64,000 nucleotides of DNA from JBDLID01 sp039715055 (GCA_039715055.1 JBDLID010000001.1:1-64000), one strand, 5' to 3'; shown: positions 19,594 through 28,975, counted from the stretch's first letter. Notes: generated by a model from the letters alone, not told the origin. A program made the numbers and translations.

Positions 19594-19960
19594 TCAAGCG
19601 CCTCCAGGCTTGAGTTCCACACCATTGACAGCAATCCTCATCGGCCTGCAGACAAAAATTTATATATTTAACTCAGAATACAGGCCAACGTCAACCGGAA
19701 TCAGCCCTCTCAAATATTAGCCCGATAACACCCCGCCAGGACATCCGGAGATTTTCAAAAAGCTCACCAAGTTGCAGGAAAAGCCTGATCTTAGCCAGGC
19801 TGACAACCGGGATTACACCTGTGCAAACCTTTTACGCCCACCTCACAATTCAATGGAAATCTTTTTTCTTCTGATTTAAGGTAATGGCCAACAGTTAGAG
19901 ATCAAATTCCCGCCTTTAATCAGATATTTTTTTCATTACCCCTTCCCAAAAGGAGAAACC
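19594..19960. other. Divergent intergenic region
   Basis: A 367-base spacer between the divergent waaA (-) and peptidyl-prolyl isomerase (+) genes. It must hold promoters in both directions. An aaaaggagaa ribosome-binding site precedes the + gene. I see no small gene, RNA or clear inverted repeat. Confidence 0.5.
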
Positions 19961-20992
19961 ATGCCTAAACTCTTTATCCTAATACTTTTATCAACTTTTT
20001 TTATCATCTTATCTGGAGATAACATCATGGCAGAAGAAAAACTTGACGATGGCCTCTATGCCAAAATCGCAACCTCCAAGGGCGAGATTCTGCTCAACCT
20101 CGAATTTGAGAAGACTCCGCTTACCGTTGCCAACTTTGTCGGCCTTGCCGAAGGAACCAAAGAGCTCGGCGGTGGTGGTGGAAAGGGCAATGTTCCTTTT
20201 TACGACGGACTCACCTTTCACCGGGTCATCCCGGACTTCATGGTCCAGGGCGGCTGCCCGCTGGGCACCGGCACCGGCGGACCGGGTTACACATTTCCCG
20301 ACGAGATTGACCCCACCCTGAAACATGACCGTCCCGGTATCTTTTCCATGGCCAATGCCGGCCCCGGAACAAACGGAAGCCAGTTCTTCATTACCCATGT
20401 ACCCACCCCGTGGCTTGACGGTAAGCACACTGTCTTCGGCCAGGTCATTTCAGGCCAGGATGTGGTCAACGCTATCAAGGGCGACGACAAGATCGAGAAA
20501 GTGACCATCGTCAGGGTTGGCGATGCGGCCAAAGGATTCAAGAGCGACCAGCAGGCCTTTGACAGCCTCATGGAGTCCATCGAGACCCGCTCCCGTGAAA
20601 AGGAGCTGGCCGCCATGGAAGCTGAAATCTCACTGATCGACGAACAATGGCCAGGAGCCGTAACCACCCCATCCGGTCTGAAATACCTGGTCGTTGCAGA
20701 GGGAAGCGGTGATGCCACACCAACAGCCGGCGCCATGGTCAAGGCCCACTACACCGGCAAACTGCTGGACGGCAAAAAATTCGACTCCTCCTACGACCGC
20801 GGTCAACCCATCGATTTCCCGGTGGGCAAAGGCCATGTCATCAAGGGCTGGGACGAGGCCTTCCTCTCCATGAAAAAAGGCGAGAAACGGACACTGATCA
20901 TCCCGCCGTCTCTTGGTTACGGTCCGGCCGGACGCGGTCCTATCCCTCCCAATGCCTTCATGGTCTTCGACGTGGAGCTGGTTGACTTTTAG
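19961..20992 (+). CDS. Exported dual peptidyl-prolyl isomerase: cyclophilin-FKBP fusion
   Basis: A 343-residue protein with two different prolyl isomerase folds. A signal-like hydrophobic N-terminus (residues 4-20, ending near NIMAEE) is followed by a cyclophilin domain (about 30-190) with [29 protein letters not shown] and [11 protein letters not shown] charged helical linker (about 195-232) then leads to an FKBP domain (about 238-343) with [39 protein letters not shown] and PSLGYG. Each domain keeps its typical active-site residues, so both may work. The likely site is the periplasm, assisting folding of exported proteins. It is transcribed alone, with a strong terminator after it. Confidence 0.9.
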   Translation: MPKLFILILLSTFFIILSGDNIMAEEKLDDGLYAKIATSKGEILLNLEFEKTPLTVANFVGLAEGTKELGGGGGKGNVPFYDGLTFHRVIPDFMVQGGCPLGTGTGGPGYTFPDEIDPTLKHDRPGIFSMANAGPGTNGSQFFITHVPTPWLDGKHTVFGQVISGQDVVNAIKGDDKIEKVTIVRVGDAAKGFKSDQQAFDSLMESIETRSREKELAAMEAEISLIDEQWPGAVTTPSGLKYLVVAEGSGDATPTAGAMVKAHYTGKLLDGKKFDSSYDRGQPIDFPVGKGHVIKGWDEAFLSMKKGEKRTLIIPPSLGYGPAGRGPIPPNAFMVFDVELVDF

Positions 20993-21019
20993 GCAAATCA
21001 AAAGCCATACCCTTTAAAA

Positions 21020-21066
21020 ACAAAGGCGGCGCAGTGGTTCCTTCACTGCGCCGCCTTTGTTTTTTC
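21020..21066. terminator. Strong bidirectional-type terminator
   Basis: Perfect 17-base GC-rich stem (21020-21036 with 21044-21060), 7-base loop, followed by a T-run on the plus strand and preceded by an A-run. It ends transcription of the cyclophilin-FKBP gene. Confidence 0.9.
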
Positions 21067-21257
21067 CAGCCGTTACAAAAAAAGAAAGATTTATTTCCTG
21101 TGGTGGGGACACTTTTAAAAACAAACCATTCTCTTTTTAGGAACCTTTACGATTTTACCGTCTAGAGGCTTGCATTCAATACTCATTAATGCAATAGTGA
21201 GTCATTGAAAAACCAGCAGATCTGTCTGCTGAATGCGCAAATTTTCCCGCACATCCC

Positions 21258-21623
21258 ATGGCAACCATCCTCATTGTAGATGACGAACTCGAACTGGCTC
21301 TCAGCCTGAAGACCTACCTGGAAGACGAGGGGTTCGAGGTTCTTCTTGCCGGAAGCGGAGAGGAGGCCCTGACCATAGCCGGACTGGCAAAAATCGACAT
21401 TGCGGTTATCGACATGCGGCTGCCCGGCATGGACGGCAACGAAACCATTGTCGATATGGTTGACGACGATAAAGACATCCGTTTCCTGATCCACACCGGT
21501 TCAACCGAGTACAGCCTCCCCGAAGCTTTGCAGGAAATCGGCATGACCAGGAAAAATATTTTCTATAAGCCGATGAGTGACATGGGAGTACTGGTTGAAC
21601 GAATCAACAACCTTCTAATTTAA
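21258..21623 (+). CDS. Stand-alone response-regulator receiver domain
   Basis: A 121-residue CheY-like protein with no output domain. The acidic pocket (Asp8, Asp9), phospho-acceptor Asp52 in VIDMRLPGMDG, Thr80 and Lys104 (FYKPM) are all in the canonical places, so it should be phosphorylatable. It is followed 21 bases later by an SH3-domain lipoprotein gene. No cognate kinase is adjacent; the hybrid kinase at 53-55 kb carries its own receiver. It may act by protein contact, for example on a cyclase or motor. Confidence 0.88.
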   Translation: MATILIVDDELELALSLKTYLEDEGFEVLLAGSGEEALTIAGLAKIDIAVIDMRLPGMDGNETIVDMVDDDKDIRFLIHTGSTEYSLPEALQEIGMTRKNIFYKPMSDMGVLVERINNLLI

Positions 21624-21644
21624 ACCCCGCAGCGATATATTTCT

Positions 21645-22397
21645 ATGAAAAGCCCCCTCCCCCACCTGACCCTGTCCGCCCTTTTACTGGCACTCTTTTT
21701 TTCAGGCTGCGTTCAGAAATCTACTGAAAACACTGCCCAGATTCCTGACCTGTCAATAGAAAACGAAGAACTGCAGACAACCAACCAGCAACTTACTAAG
21801 CAACTGACGGACCAGAAATACCGAAACACGATGCTTGAAAAGAGATTGCTGAAGCAGCACGGCGAGATAGACAATCTCACCCAGGTCAATGAACAACTGG
21901 TCAAAGAAGTTGTCCGCAACAAGGCAATGGTGCGCCATCGTACCGACAAGGTTGAAACCGTCCGGATCCTGGCTGAGCTGGAAACGATTTTACGCAGCTT
22001 ACACGGGGGGGGTGAAAAGGGTCAGCAGATTATTGACCGTATTCGTCAATACATCAAGCAGAGCAAAGGAGAGCTGGATAAAGGCAACCTTGGCGGAGCA
22101 AACTATCTCGCCAACAAGGCCCAGGAACAGGCACGGTCATTCCAGATGGAACTGAGCAGTGACACAAAGGGAAAAAAAAATAAGATCACCGGCTTTGTAA
22201 CACCCATGCAGATGACCCTGCTCGGCAGCAGCAATGTCCGCGCCAAGCCGTCCCTGCAGGCAAAAATCAACTATGTGCTCAGCCAGGGCAATACAGTCAT
22301 GGCCACTGGATACCAGGGGGATTGGGTCAGGATCAGGGGAAAGAAACAGGAGGATGGCTGGATTCACTCCACGCTGCTAAGCGGAGCGTGGAAATGA
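21645..22397 (+). CDS. Lipoprotein with coiled coil and SH3-like domain
   Basis: A 250-residue protein with a lipoprotein signal (hydrophobic stretch then FFSGC, cysteine at about residue 22). A long coiled coil follows (about 35-100, with repeats such as QLTKQLTDQKYRNTMLEKRLLKQ), then a charged helical section and a C-terminal bacterial SH3-like domain (about 185-250, SNVRAKPSLQAKI and WVRIRGKKQEDGWIHSTLL). SH3b domains often bind cell-wall peptides, so it may sit in the periplasm facing peptidoglycan. Its last 21 bases overlap the 3' end of the convergent diguanylate cyclase gene. Confidence 0.82.
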   Translation: MKSPLPHLTLSALLLALFFSGCVQKSTENTAQIPDLSIENEELQTTNQQLTKQLTDQKYRNTMLEKRLLKQHGEIDNLTQVNEQLVKEVVRNKAMVRHRTDKVETVRILAELETILRSLHGGGEKGQQIIDRIRQYIKQSKGELDKGNLGGANYLANKAQEQARSFQMELSSDTKGKKNKITGFVTPMQMTLLGSSNVRAKPSLQAKINYVLSQGNTVMATGYQGDWVRIRGKKQEDGWIHSTLLSGAWK

Positions 22398-24089
22398 AAT
22401 GACTTTGGGATCGGCTGCTGACTCCTGTAAACTTCCGGAAGCATAAACGACCTGATTTCTGCCCTCTCTTTTTGCCTTGTACAGGGCTTCGTCAGCCCTG
22501 CTGATCAGGCTGTCTGCATTTTCGTCCTCTTCCCAAACTTCGGCAACTCCGATGGAGATGGTCACCTGGATAGATTTTTCGTCATGGCTGAACTGTTCTT
22601 TTTCCACCAGCCCCCTGACCCGCCTGCCCGTTGCCTTGGCCTGCTCGCCTTTTGTTTCAGCCAGGATAATAAGAAACTCCTCACCCCCGTAACGCCCGGC
22701 ACTGTCAAGGTTCCTCTTGGCATCTTGCATAAGAGCGGCAAGCTCCACAAGTACAGTATCACCGGCCTGATGACCATAGGTATCGTTGATATTTTTAAAA
22801 TGATCAACATCGAGCATCATGATCGAAAATTTTGTTCCATACCTGCGAAAATTCTCAAAATGGCGCAGCAGCGAACTCATAATCTGTTTTCGATTGTCCA
22901 GCCCGGTTAAAGGGTCGGTTGTGGCAAGCTGCTCAAGCTTGGTATAACTTTCCCGGAGACGATTGACCATCTCATTAAACACGCCGGTTGTGATGCCCAG
23001 CTCGTCGTTACGCCTGATGGGCAGGTTGACGTCCAGCTCACCGTTGGCAACCTGTATCGCCCCATTGGTCAGCGAATGCAGCGGGGTGAGGATCTGCCTG
23101 GCCATGATATAGGCGAAAATACCGATCACAATGGCCATGGCGCAGAAAATCATGACATTTTGTCTGCGGGAACGGCTCACCTGGGCAAAAACGTCCTCAT
23201 GCTTTTCAGCAATCATCAGCCCCCAGTTTAATGTTTTGAGGGGCATGATAATACCGATCACCCGCACCCCGTCGCGGTTAACAAATTCATGGAGTTTGTT
23301 CGGCTCGTCCAGGAACCGCATTACGGAATCGGGGACCTTACCGGGACCTGACAGACCCTGAGCTCTGCCGACAGACAGAAAATGCTGCCCGGCATCAATA
23401 TTAATGAGGGAGCCATAGATATGCTCCCCCCCATCAGAGGATGAAAGATTGGTGCGCAAAAGCGACAGGACAGACTGCAGACGCACCTCCACAGCCAGGG
23501 TTCCAACCTGATACTCATACTGCTCGGAGAAAAGTGGGATTCCAATCAGCATCAACGGGGACGGTTCGTCGGCAAGGAAATAGACATTTCCTTTAAAATA
23601 CTTGTTGTTCCTGATCTGCTCTTCAGCATCATCTGGAATTTCAACATGACCGGTCGTTGCCCCGCTGTCGGCCGCAGCGTCAGCACTGGCACCTGTTGCC
23701 GAAGCAGCAATGATCTTCTGATTACTGTCAAGCACAAGCAGTCTGCGGTAATCCTTGAACTGGTTCTGAACAGAGGTCAGGTAGGTGCTGATTTTATCAA
23801 TGGAGGCAAGAACTGACGGACTGAATTCCTCACCTTTCTGGGCAGCGATATACCTGCTGTAGTTTTCATTGATAATAAACGAGTTGGAAAATACATGGAG
23901 GTCATAACTTCGCTCCTTGAACCAGAGTTGAATTTCCCGTTCGATAATATCCACCGAGTCAAAGAGTTTCTGCTCTACTTTTCCTGTCAAGGTCTGCTGA
24001 ATTGACCTGTTAAACAACCACCCCATACCAAAGGACGGTATAAGGGTCACCAGAATTGAAAAAATTATAATACGATTGCGAATAGTCAT
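22377..24089 (-). CDS. Membrane diguanylate cyclase with periplasmic sensor and HAMP
   Basis: A 570-residue protein: membrane helix (about 8-28), large periplasmic Cache-like sensor (about 30-300), second helix, HAMP linker (about 330-385) and a C-terminal GGDEF domain with DPLTGLDNRKQIM and GRYGGEEFLII. The active-site GGEEF variant is catalytically competent in known enzymes, so cyclic-di-GMP synthesis is expected in response to an external small molecule. It is single-gene and convergent with the SH3 lipoprotein gene. Confidence 0.9.
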   Translation of the reverse strand: MTIRNRIIIFSILVTLIPSFGMGWLFNRSIQQTLTGKVEQKLFDSVDIIEREIQLWFKERSYDLHVFSNSFIINENYSRYIAAQKGEEFSPSVLASIDKISTYLTSVQNQFKDYRRLLVLDSNQKIIAASATGASADAAADSGATTGHVEIPDDAEEQIRNNKYFKGNVYFLADEPSPLMLIGIPLFSEQYEYQVGTLAVEVRLQSVLSLLRTNLSSSDGGEHIYGSLINIDAGQHFLSVGRAQGLSGPGKVPDSVMRFLDEPNKLHEFVNRDGVRVIGIIMPLKTLNWGLMIAEKHEDVFAQVSRSRRQNVMIFCAMAIVIGIFAYIMARQILTPLHSLTNGAIQVANGELDVNLPIRRNDELGITTGVFNEMVNRLRESYTKLEQLATTDPLTGLDNRKQIMSSLLRHFENFRRYGTKFSIMMLDVDHFKNINDTYGHQAGDTVLVELAALMQDAKRNLDSAGRYGGEEFLIILAETKGEQAKATGRRVRGLVEKEQFSHDEKSIQVTISIGVAEVWEEDENADSLISRADEALYKAKREGRNQVVYASGSLQESAADPKVISFPRSA

Positions 24090-24355
24090 TAACTAATTGT
24101 ACTACCAGATTATTTTCTTCATTATAACAAAACCGGCTCAGCGACTGGGGACTGTCGAAAGATGGACAGATCAAGCACCATCCAGCAGAATTTTTCCCAA
24201 TTGGAACGATAACTCTTCAAGTTAATTAATGATATTAGCACACAATTTGCTCAATTCCAAGGCAACAGCCTCCGCTTATTGATAAAAATTCTTTATCCGA
24301 ACAACAGTTCATTATTATCAGGCCGTTCAGCCTAAAGCAACAATTTAAAATAGAG
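24090..24355. other. Intergenic spacer between minus-strand genes
   Basis: About 265 AT-rich bases between the ABC-F gene end and the diguanylate cyclase start. No gene, hairpin with T-run, or RNA could be supported. A promoter for the cyclase is presumably in its right half. Confidence 0.4.
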
Positions 24356-26326
24356 TTACAGGCTGTTAATCCGATCTATTTCCTCCTGGGCCTGTTCCCA
24401 CTGTTCATAATTTCGTTCCAGCTGCCGTTTGCACTTATCATACTTTGCGCTGGTCTCACTCCAGGCGGTCTCATCCTTGTAAAGTTCCGGGTTGGCCATT
24501 TTGGTCTCCAGTTCTTCTTTAAGCTTTTCCAGAGATTCGATTTTTTTCTCAGCCTCCTGAACCTTTTTCTTCCATGGCCCGGCTTTTTTGCTCCTCTCCT
24601 GACGGGCGGCAGCCTCAAGCTTTCGCTGCTCCTTTCGTGAAAGACGACTCTCGCCATTTGACTTATCAGTCGTTTTTGCCTTTTTGTTCGGCTGCACAGC
24701 AGCGGCCAGAGCCTCTTTCTCCTGCTGTTTCTTATGGAGATAATCGGCAATATTACCCTCATAGAGGGTGACTCCATGGTCATGGACCTCCAGAACTTTG
24801 GTGACAAAAGAATCCAGGAAGTAACGATTATGAGAAACCACCATGATAGTACCGTCATACTGGGCCATGGCTTCCTGCAGTACTTCCTGAGAGCTCATAT
24901 CCAGATGGTTGGTCGGCTCATCGAGCAACATGAAATTGGCCGGCATGGAAATCATCCTGGCAAGTGCCAGCCGGCTCTTTTCACCACCGGAAAGAACCTC
25001 CACCTTCTTTTCCACATCTTCGCCGCGGAATAAAAAAGCACCGAGCAGTGAGCGCATCCTGGTAATGGTCATATCCTCTGCGGCAAGCGACAGGGTATCG
25101 AGTACCGACAGTGATCCCGCCAACTCCCTGGCCTGGTGCTGACCGAAGTAGGAGAGCTCAACATTGTGCCCCAGCTTGAGCTCTCCTGCTTCAGGGATCA
25201 GTTCACCGCTAACCACCTTAAGAAAAGTTGACTTGCCGGCACCGTTAACACCGACCATGGCCACCTTGTCGCCCCGCTGGAGTTGAAGATTTACCCCCTG
25301 AAACACCACCTGACCATCAAATGACTTGCTGAGATCCTCAATCTGCAGGACATCGCGCCCCGACGGCGGCGGCTTGGGGAATTGAAAACGGATCAGCTGC
25401 TCGTCTTCAGCAAGCTCAATGAGCTCCATCTTCTCCAGTTGCTTGACCCGGCTCTGGACCTGCTTGGCCTTGGTGGATTTGGCCCGGAAGCGCTCAATAA
25501 AACGTGTGGTCTGCTTAATCCTGGCCTGCTGATTCTCGTAAGCAGCCCGCTCAATGGCCCGGCGCTCCTCTTTTTCCCGAAGATAAAAGGTATAGTTTCC
25601 CTTGTAGCGCGTCAGCCGGCCGAGACTCACCTCCCAGGTCATGCGGCTCACCCGGTCAAGAAAAGCCCGGTCATGAGAGACGATGACCATGGCTCCATCA
25701 TAGGTGATGAGGAAGTCTTCAAGCCAGGTGAGCGAACTCAAATCCAGATGGTTGGTGGGCTCATCAAGAAGCAGCAGAGAGGGTGCGGCAAGCAGCATCT
25801 TGGCCAGCATCATGCGCGTTACCCAACCGCCGGAAAAAGTTGAAACAGGTTTGGTCAGATCTAGGTGGCTGAACCCTAATCCCAGGAGGACCTTTTCAAT
25901 CCTGGCATCAATCCCGTAGACATCAGTGGATTCAAGCTTCTCAAGAACTTCGCCCTGACGTTTGAGCAGCTTTGCAAATTCCCCGGACTCCGGATCTCCA
26001 TGACCAAGGAGTTCATGAAGACGATCAGCCTCCTCCTGGAGATTCAGGGTCTCTGCAAATACCAGGCGTACCTCATCAATGAGCAACTGATCCGAGGCAG
26101 GAGCTATAGTTTCCTGGGGCAGATACGCCACGGAAAAATGTTTTGAGCGGCTGACCACTCCGTCATCGGTGTCGGCAACACCGGCCATGATCTTCAGGAG
26201 GCTGGATTTGCCGGCACCGTTGACTCCAATCAGCCCGATACGATTACCCTCATGAATCTGAAAAGAGAGATCCCTGAAAAGGTGTTTATTGCCGTAGCGG
26301 ATATCAAGATGATTTACAGATAGCAT
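24356..26326 (-). CDS. ABC-F family ATPase (Uup/YheS-like ribosome-associated)
   Basis: A 656-residue soluble protein with two ABC cassettes and no membrane domain. Cassette 1 has GVNGAGKSS, FSGGWVTRMMLAKMLL and LLLLDEPTNHLDL; cassette 2 has GVNGAGKST, LSGGEKSRLALARM and LLDEPTNHLDM. The inter-cassette linker carries the charged helical ABC-F arm (about 240-320), and the C-terminal roughly 120 residues are Lys/Glu-rich and coiled-coil as in Uup. Family members act on the ribosome as translation factors. The start overlaps the 3' end of the radical SAM gene by 13 bases, so the two are co-transcribed. Confidence 0.92.
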   Translation of the reverse strand: MLSVNHLDIRYGNKHLFRDLSFQIHEGNRIGLIGVNGAGKSSLLKIMAGVADTDDGVVSRSKHFSVAYLPQETIAPASDQLLIDEVRLVFAETLNLQEEADRLHELLGHGDPESGEFAKLLKRQGEVLEKLESTDVYGIDARIEKVLLGLGFSHLDLTKPVSTFSGGWVTRMMLAKMLLAAPSLLLLDEPTNHLDLSSLTWLEDFLITYDGAMVIVSHDRAFLDRVSRMTWEVSLGRLTRYKGNYTFYLREKEERRAIERAAYENQQARIKQTTRFIERFRAKSTKAKQVQSRVKQLEKMELIELAEDEQLIRFQFPKPPPSGRDVLQIEDLSKSFDGQVVFQGVNLQLQRGDKVAMVGVNGAGKSTFLKVVSGELIPEAGELKLGHNVELSYFGQHQARELAGSLSVLDTLSLAAEDMTITRMRSLLGAFLFRGEDVEKKVEVLSGGEKSRLALARMISMPANFMLLDEPTNHLDMSSQEVLQEAMAQYDGTIMVVSHNRYFLDSFVTKVLEVHDHGVTLYEGNIADYLHKKQQEKEALAAAVQPNKKAKTTDKSNGESRLSRKEQRKLEAAARQERSKKAGPWKKKVQEAEKKIESLEKLKEELETKMANPELYKDETAWSETSAKYDKCKRQLERNYEQWEQAQEEIDRINSL

Positions 26327-27318
26327 ACTTTCATGGTTCCTCTTGCCAGCGACTCATCAAATTTAAGCTGAAACCGGTTGGCAATTTCCAGCTGTTCCAA
26401 CCGGACCCGGTTGCAGCCGCCCTGCCCCCAGAATGCGGATTGATCCCGGGGCGAAATGACAATTTCGACCGCCCTGTTCTTTGGAAAACAACGGGCCGCC
26501 CTGCGTATTCTCTTTAACCACAGCCTTGAGTTCACCAGTTCACCAAAGGCGGGATGGTGGGGTCCGGCCACCAGGTTGCACTCCAGTTGATCAGAGGCCT
26601 GGAGCCCCATTCGCACAACCCTGGCACCACGAGTTTCAACTATTTCCTTGGCCCGGGCAGCAAGGATGAGTGCCAGCTCAAGGCTGATCGGGACATAGCA
26701 ACCGTTCTGGTATTGACGGGTAAGCTCTGAGCCGGTCACCAGCAGCAGGGGATACAACCGGAAAAAATCAGGACCCTCATCAATAAGGCGATACACTCCC
26801 CTTAAAAATGAGCTTCGGGATTCATGGGGCAGCCCGATGAGCAGCTGGACACCGACTTCAAAACCACTTTGGTGCAGAAGCCTCAAAGCATCAAGGGAGC
26901 ACTGGCCATCGTGTCCACGACCGGCTTTTTCAAGAACAACATCAGACATGGACTGGACACCGAGCTCAACGGTTTTCACCCCGTTATCACGCAGAAATCG
27001 ACAACTCTTTTCATCGATACAGTCCGGCCGGGTGGAGAGCCTGATGGACGAAACACGCTCCTGCCTGAGATATGGATGTACAGCTGCCAGCAGCTCTTTC
27101 TGATAGTCCTGCGCCAGACAGGTAAAAGAACCGCCGTAAAAGGCCACTTGGACCGTTTCCGCATACGCTGACCGGTCAAGCCATTGTTCGATGATCGGCC
27201 CGACATCTTCGGGCCGGAGCGCACCTGCCGACGCTCCACTGATGGAATGCTGGTTGCAAAACGAACAGAGATGCGGGCAGCCTTGGTGGGCAATGAAAAC
27301 CGGGATCACAAGCCCCAT
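26314..27318 (-). CDS. Elp3-like radical SAM protein without acetyltransferase domain
   Basis: A 334-residue radical SAM protein. The cluster motif is CPHLCSFC (C-x3-C-x2-C) followed by NQHSISG, then FYGGSFTC and RLSTRPDCID, as in the Elp3/COG1243 group. The GNAT acetyltransferase domain of true Elp3 is absent; the protein ends after a short basic region. I chose the ATG at 27318 (MGLVIPVFIAHQG); a TTG at 27336 would add six residues. It sits between rnc and the ABC-F gene; related proteins next to rnc also occur in clostridia as I recall. The substrate is unknown, and tRNA modification is a reasonable guess. Confidence 0.8.
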   Translation of the reverse strand: MGLVIPVFIAHQGCPHLCSFCNQHSISGASAGALRPEDVGPIIEQWLDRSAYAETVQVAFYGGSFTCLAQDYQKELLAAVHPYLRQERVSSIRLSTRPDCIDEKSCRFLRDNGVKTVELGVQSMSDVVLEKAGRGHDGQCSLDALRLLHQSGFEVGVQLLIGLPHESRSSFLRGVYRLIDEGPDFFRLYPLLLVTGSELTRQYQNGCYVPISLELALILAARAKEIVETRGARVVRMGLQASDQLECNLVAGPHHPAFGELVNSRLWLKRIRRAARCFPKNRAVEIVISPRDQSAFWGQGGCNRVRLEQLEIANRFQLKFDESLARGTMKVCYL

Positions 27319-27356
27319 GTCAACACCCTCGTCCAACCGCCAGCTGCAGCAAAAAA

Positions 27357-28094
27357 TCAGCCTCGAAAAGGTTCAGTGCAGCGACTGTAATCAGCCAGAG
27401 CGGCAGCGGCGGCCCGTTGTTCGGCTTCCTTTTTTGACCCTGCCGTACCGGCTGCCAGTACCTGTTCCCTGAACAATACGGAAACGGAAAACTGTTTCTG
27501 GTGGGATGGCCCCTCTTCGCTATCCAGCCGATAGGACGGGGCCTGACTGAACTCTTCCTGAAGCCGCTCCTGCAGGGTGGACTTGGCATCGGCCATGAGC
27601 AGCTCTTCCTCTTTGTCGCTGATGGCCGGGACAAAGAATTTTTCAACAAGTTGACAAACCGTCTCATAGCCGCCGTCTTCAAAGATGGCGCCGATCACCG
27701 CCTCATAGGCGCAGGAAAGAATGGACGGTTTCAACCTGCCGTTGGAAGCCTCCTCACCCTTGCCCAGACAGAGGAAGCCACCGAGCTCAATCCCGCGGGC
27801 CATGGCTGCCAGGTGGCTCTCATTGACAAGCGCCGCCCTGAGCCTGGTCAGCTCGCCTTCCCGCATACCTGGAAAACGGATAAAAAGAATGTGACCGATG
27901 GTCAGATCAAGGACGGCATCTCCTATAAATTCAAGGGTTTCATTGTCGTTACCGATCTGCGCCTGTTCAAAGGCAAACGACGAGTGAATCAACGCCTTCT
28001 GCAACAGGCGCAGATCGGTAAATCGATACCCAAGGATCTTCTCCAGATCTGCGAGAGTCTCCTTATTTTGCTGAACCAGCGAATCCAGGCTCAT
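27357..28094 (-). CDS. rnc: Ribonuclease III
   Basis: A 245-residue double-strand-specific endoribonuclease that processes rRNA and some mRNAs. The catalytic-domain signature NETLEFIGDAVLDL (51-64) and the second acidic patch in GAIFEDGGYE are present. A C-terminal double-stranded RNA-binding domain (about 160-240) ends with the basic GSKKEAEQRAAAAAL helix. It is the first gene of the rnc - radical SAM - ABC-F run. Confidence 0.96.
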   Translation of the reverse strand: MSLDSLVQQNKETLADLEKILGYRFTDLRLLQKALIHSSFAFEQAQIGNDNETLEFIGDAVLDLTIGHILFIRFPGMREGELTRLRAALVNESHLAAMARGIELGGFLCLGKGEEASNGRLKPSILSCAYEAVIGAIFEDGGYETVCQLVEKFFVPAISDKEEELLMADAKSTLQERLQEEFSQAPSYRLDSEEGPSHQKQFSVSVLFREQVLAAGTAGSKKEAEQRAAAAALADYSRCTEPFRG

Positions 28095-28107
28095 GGTTAT
28101 TTTCCCC

Positions 28108-28135
28108 TTGTCAAAACGACAAACTGTGGTATAAA
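28108..28135 (+). promoter_or_regulatory. Promoter of tRNA-Cys
   Basis: A sigma70-type promoter with TTGTCA (28108-28113), 16-base spacer and TATAAA (28130-28135), placing transcription start about 20 bases before the tRNA. The -35 box lies within the small inverted repeat TTGTC-aaaac-GACAA. Confidence 0.65.
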
Positions 28136-28164
28136 GTGGGCCTCACAATATCTGTTGTGGATAT

Positions 28165-28240
28165 GGCGGCGTAGCCAAGCGGCTAAGGCACTGGTCTGCA
28201 AAACCATGATTCAGCGGTTCGAATCCGCTCGCCGCCTCCA
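28165..28240 (+). tRNA. tRNA-Cys (anticodon GCA)
   Basis: A 76-base cloverleaf: acceptor GGCGGCG/CGCCGCC, D arm GCC/GGC, anticodon loop CTGCAAA giving GCA, T arm AGCGG-TTCGAAT-CCGCT. The discriminator base is T, the normal cysteine identity base, and CCA is encoded at 28238-28240. The outermost anticodon-stem pair (C27-T43) is mismatched. A terminator follows directly. Confidence 0.96.
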
Positions 28241-28247
28241 AGATATC

Positions 28248-28286
28248 AAAGGGAAACAGCCTCCGGGCCGTTTCCCTTTTTTTTTT
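28248..28286 (+). terminator. Terminator of tRNA-Cys
   Basis: Stem aaagggaaac (28248-28257) with gtttcccttt (28270-28279), followed by a ten-base T-run. It is a typical intrinsic terminator eight bases after the tRNA. Confidence 0.9.
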
Positions 28287-28375
28287 GCGTAATGGTTGCC
28301 CCATATAGCATACTTTAAAATGAAACACACCCTTTTCCCCATGGTGGTGGAATCCGTTAGTGTCGCCTGCTGTTT

Positions 28376-28975
28376 TCAACGCTGAGGATTAGCCAGTTGA
28401 TCAAGACAACGGCCTCTTTCCACTTCATCTTCGAGTTCATCGACCAATTTTCGACACTCGTTGACCAGGTTCGACATTTTCATGACCAACCGGTCCTCGG
28501 TCCCCAACATTTTTCCACTCTCCGAGACAAGTTGACGGCCGTGGTCGAGGTAGCCTGTCAATCCTTCGAGGACAATCTGACGACGACGGTGGTGTTCAAG
28601 TTCAGCATCAAGGACCGGCAGCAACTGGCGGATGGAGATCTCAACCAGCACATCTCTTGGCAGACCGTAAACCTTTGCCACATCGTTGAGGCTGAGCAGT
28701 GAGTTTCGACTGAGGACATAGGTCTTCTGCCGCCTTTCCTCCTCAACACCCTTATCCTCCTCCACCTCCCGGGCAAGCTTCTCCAGGACCGCCCTGTCTT
28801 CAACCAGCTGGTCAAAAAGGGATTTCTGCTTCAACCCCAGCTGCAGTGCGGCAGCACTGAGAAGCTCGATCATCTCCGGCGGCAATCGGAATGTGGCCCG
28901 TACCGACTGCTTTCCCTTGAGACGGTTTGCGGTAAGCCTGCTCCCCGGGCCGCCGTATCTCTTTTTCGAATCCAT
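28376..28975 (-). CDS. Ribbon-helix-helix-like protein, unknown function
   Basis: A 199-residue basic/acidic helical protein that I do not recognise as a named family. Residues about 24-60 (SVRATFRLPPEMIELLSAAA followed by LGLKQKSLFDQLVED) look like a ribbon-helix-helix DNA-binding unit: a short strand, then two helices. Residues about 84-124 (KTYVLSRNSLLSLNDVAKVY, then GLPRDVLVEISIRQLLPVL) look like a second, diverged copy. The C-terminal third is heptad-rich. A transcription factor or plasmid-partition-like role is possible. It is monocistronic and convergent with the tRNA. Confidence 0.65.
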   Translation of the reverse strand: MDSKKRYGGPGSRLTANRLKGKQSVRATFRLPPEMIELLSAAALQLGLKQKSLFDQLVEDRAVLEKLAREVEEDKGVEEERRQKTYVLSRNSLLSLNDVAKVYGLPRDVLVEISIRQLLPVLDAELEHHRRRQIVLEGLTGYLDHGRQLVSESGKMLGTEDRLVMKMSNLVNECRKLVDELEDEVERGRCLDQLANPQR

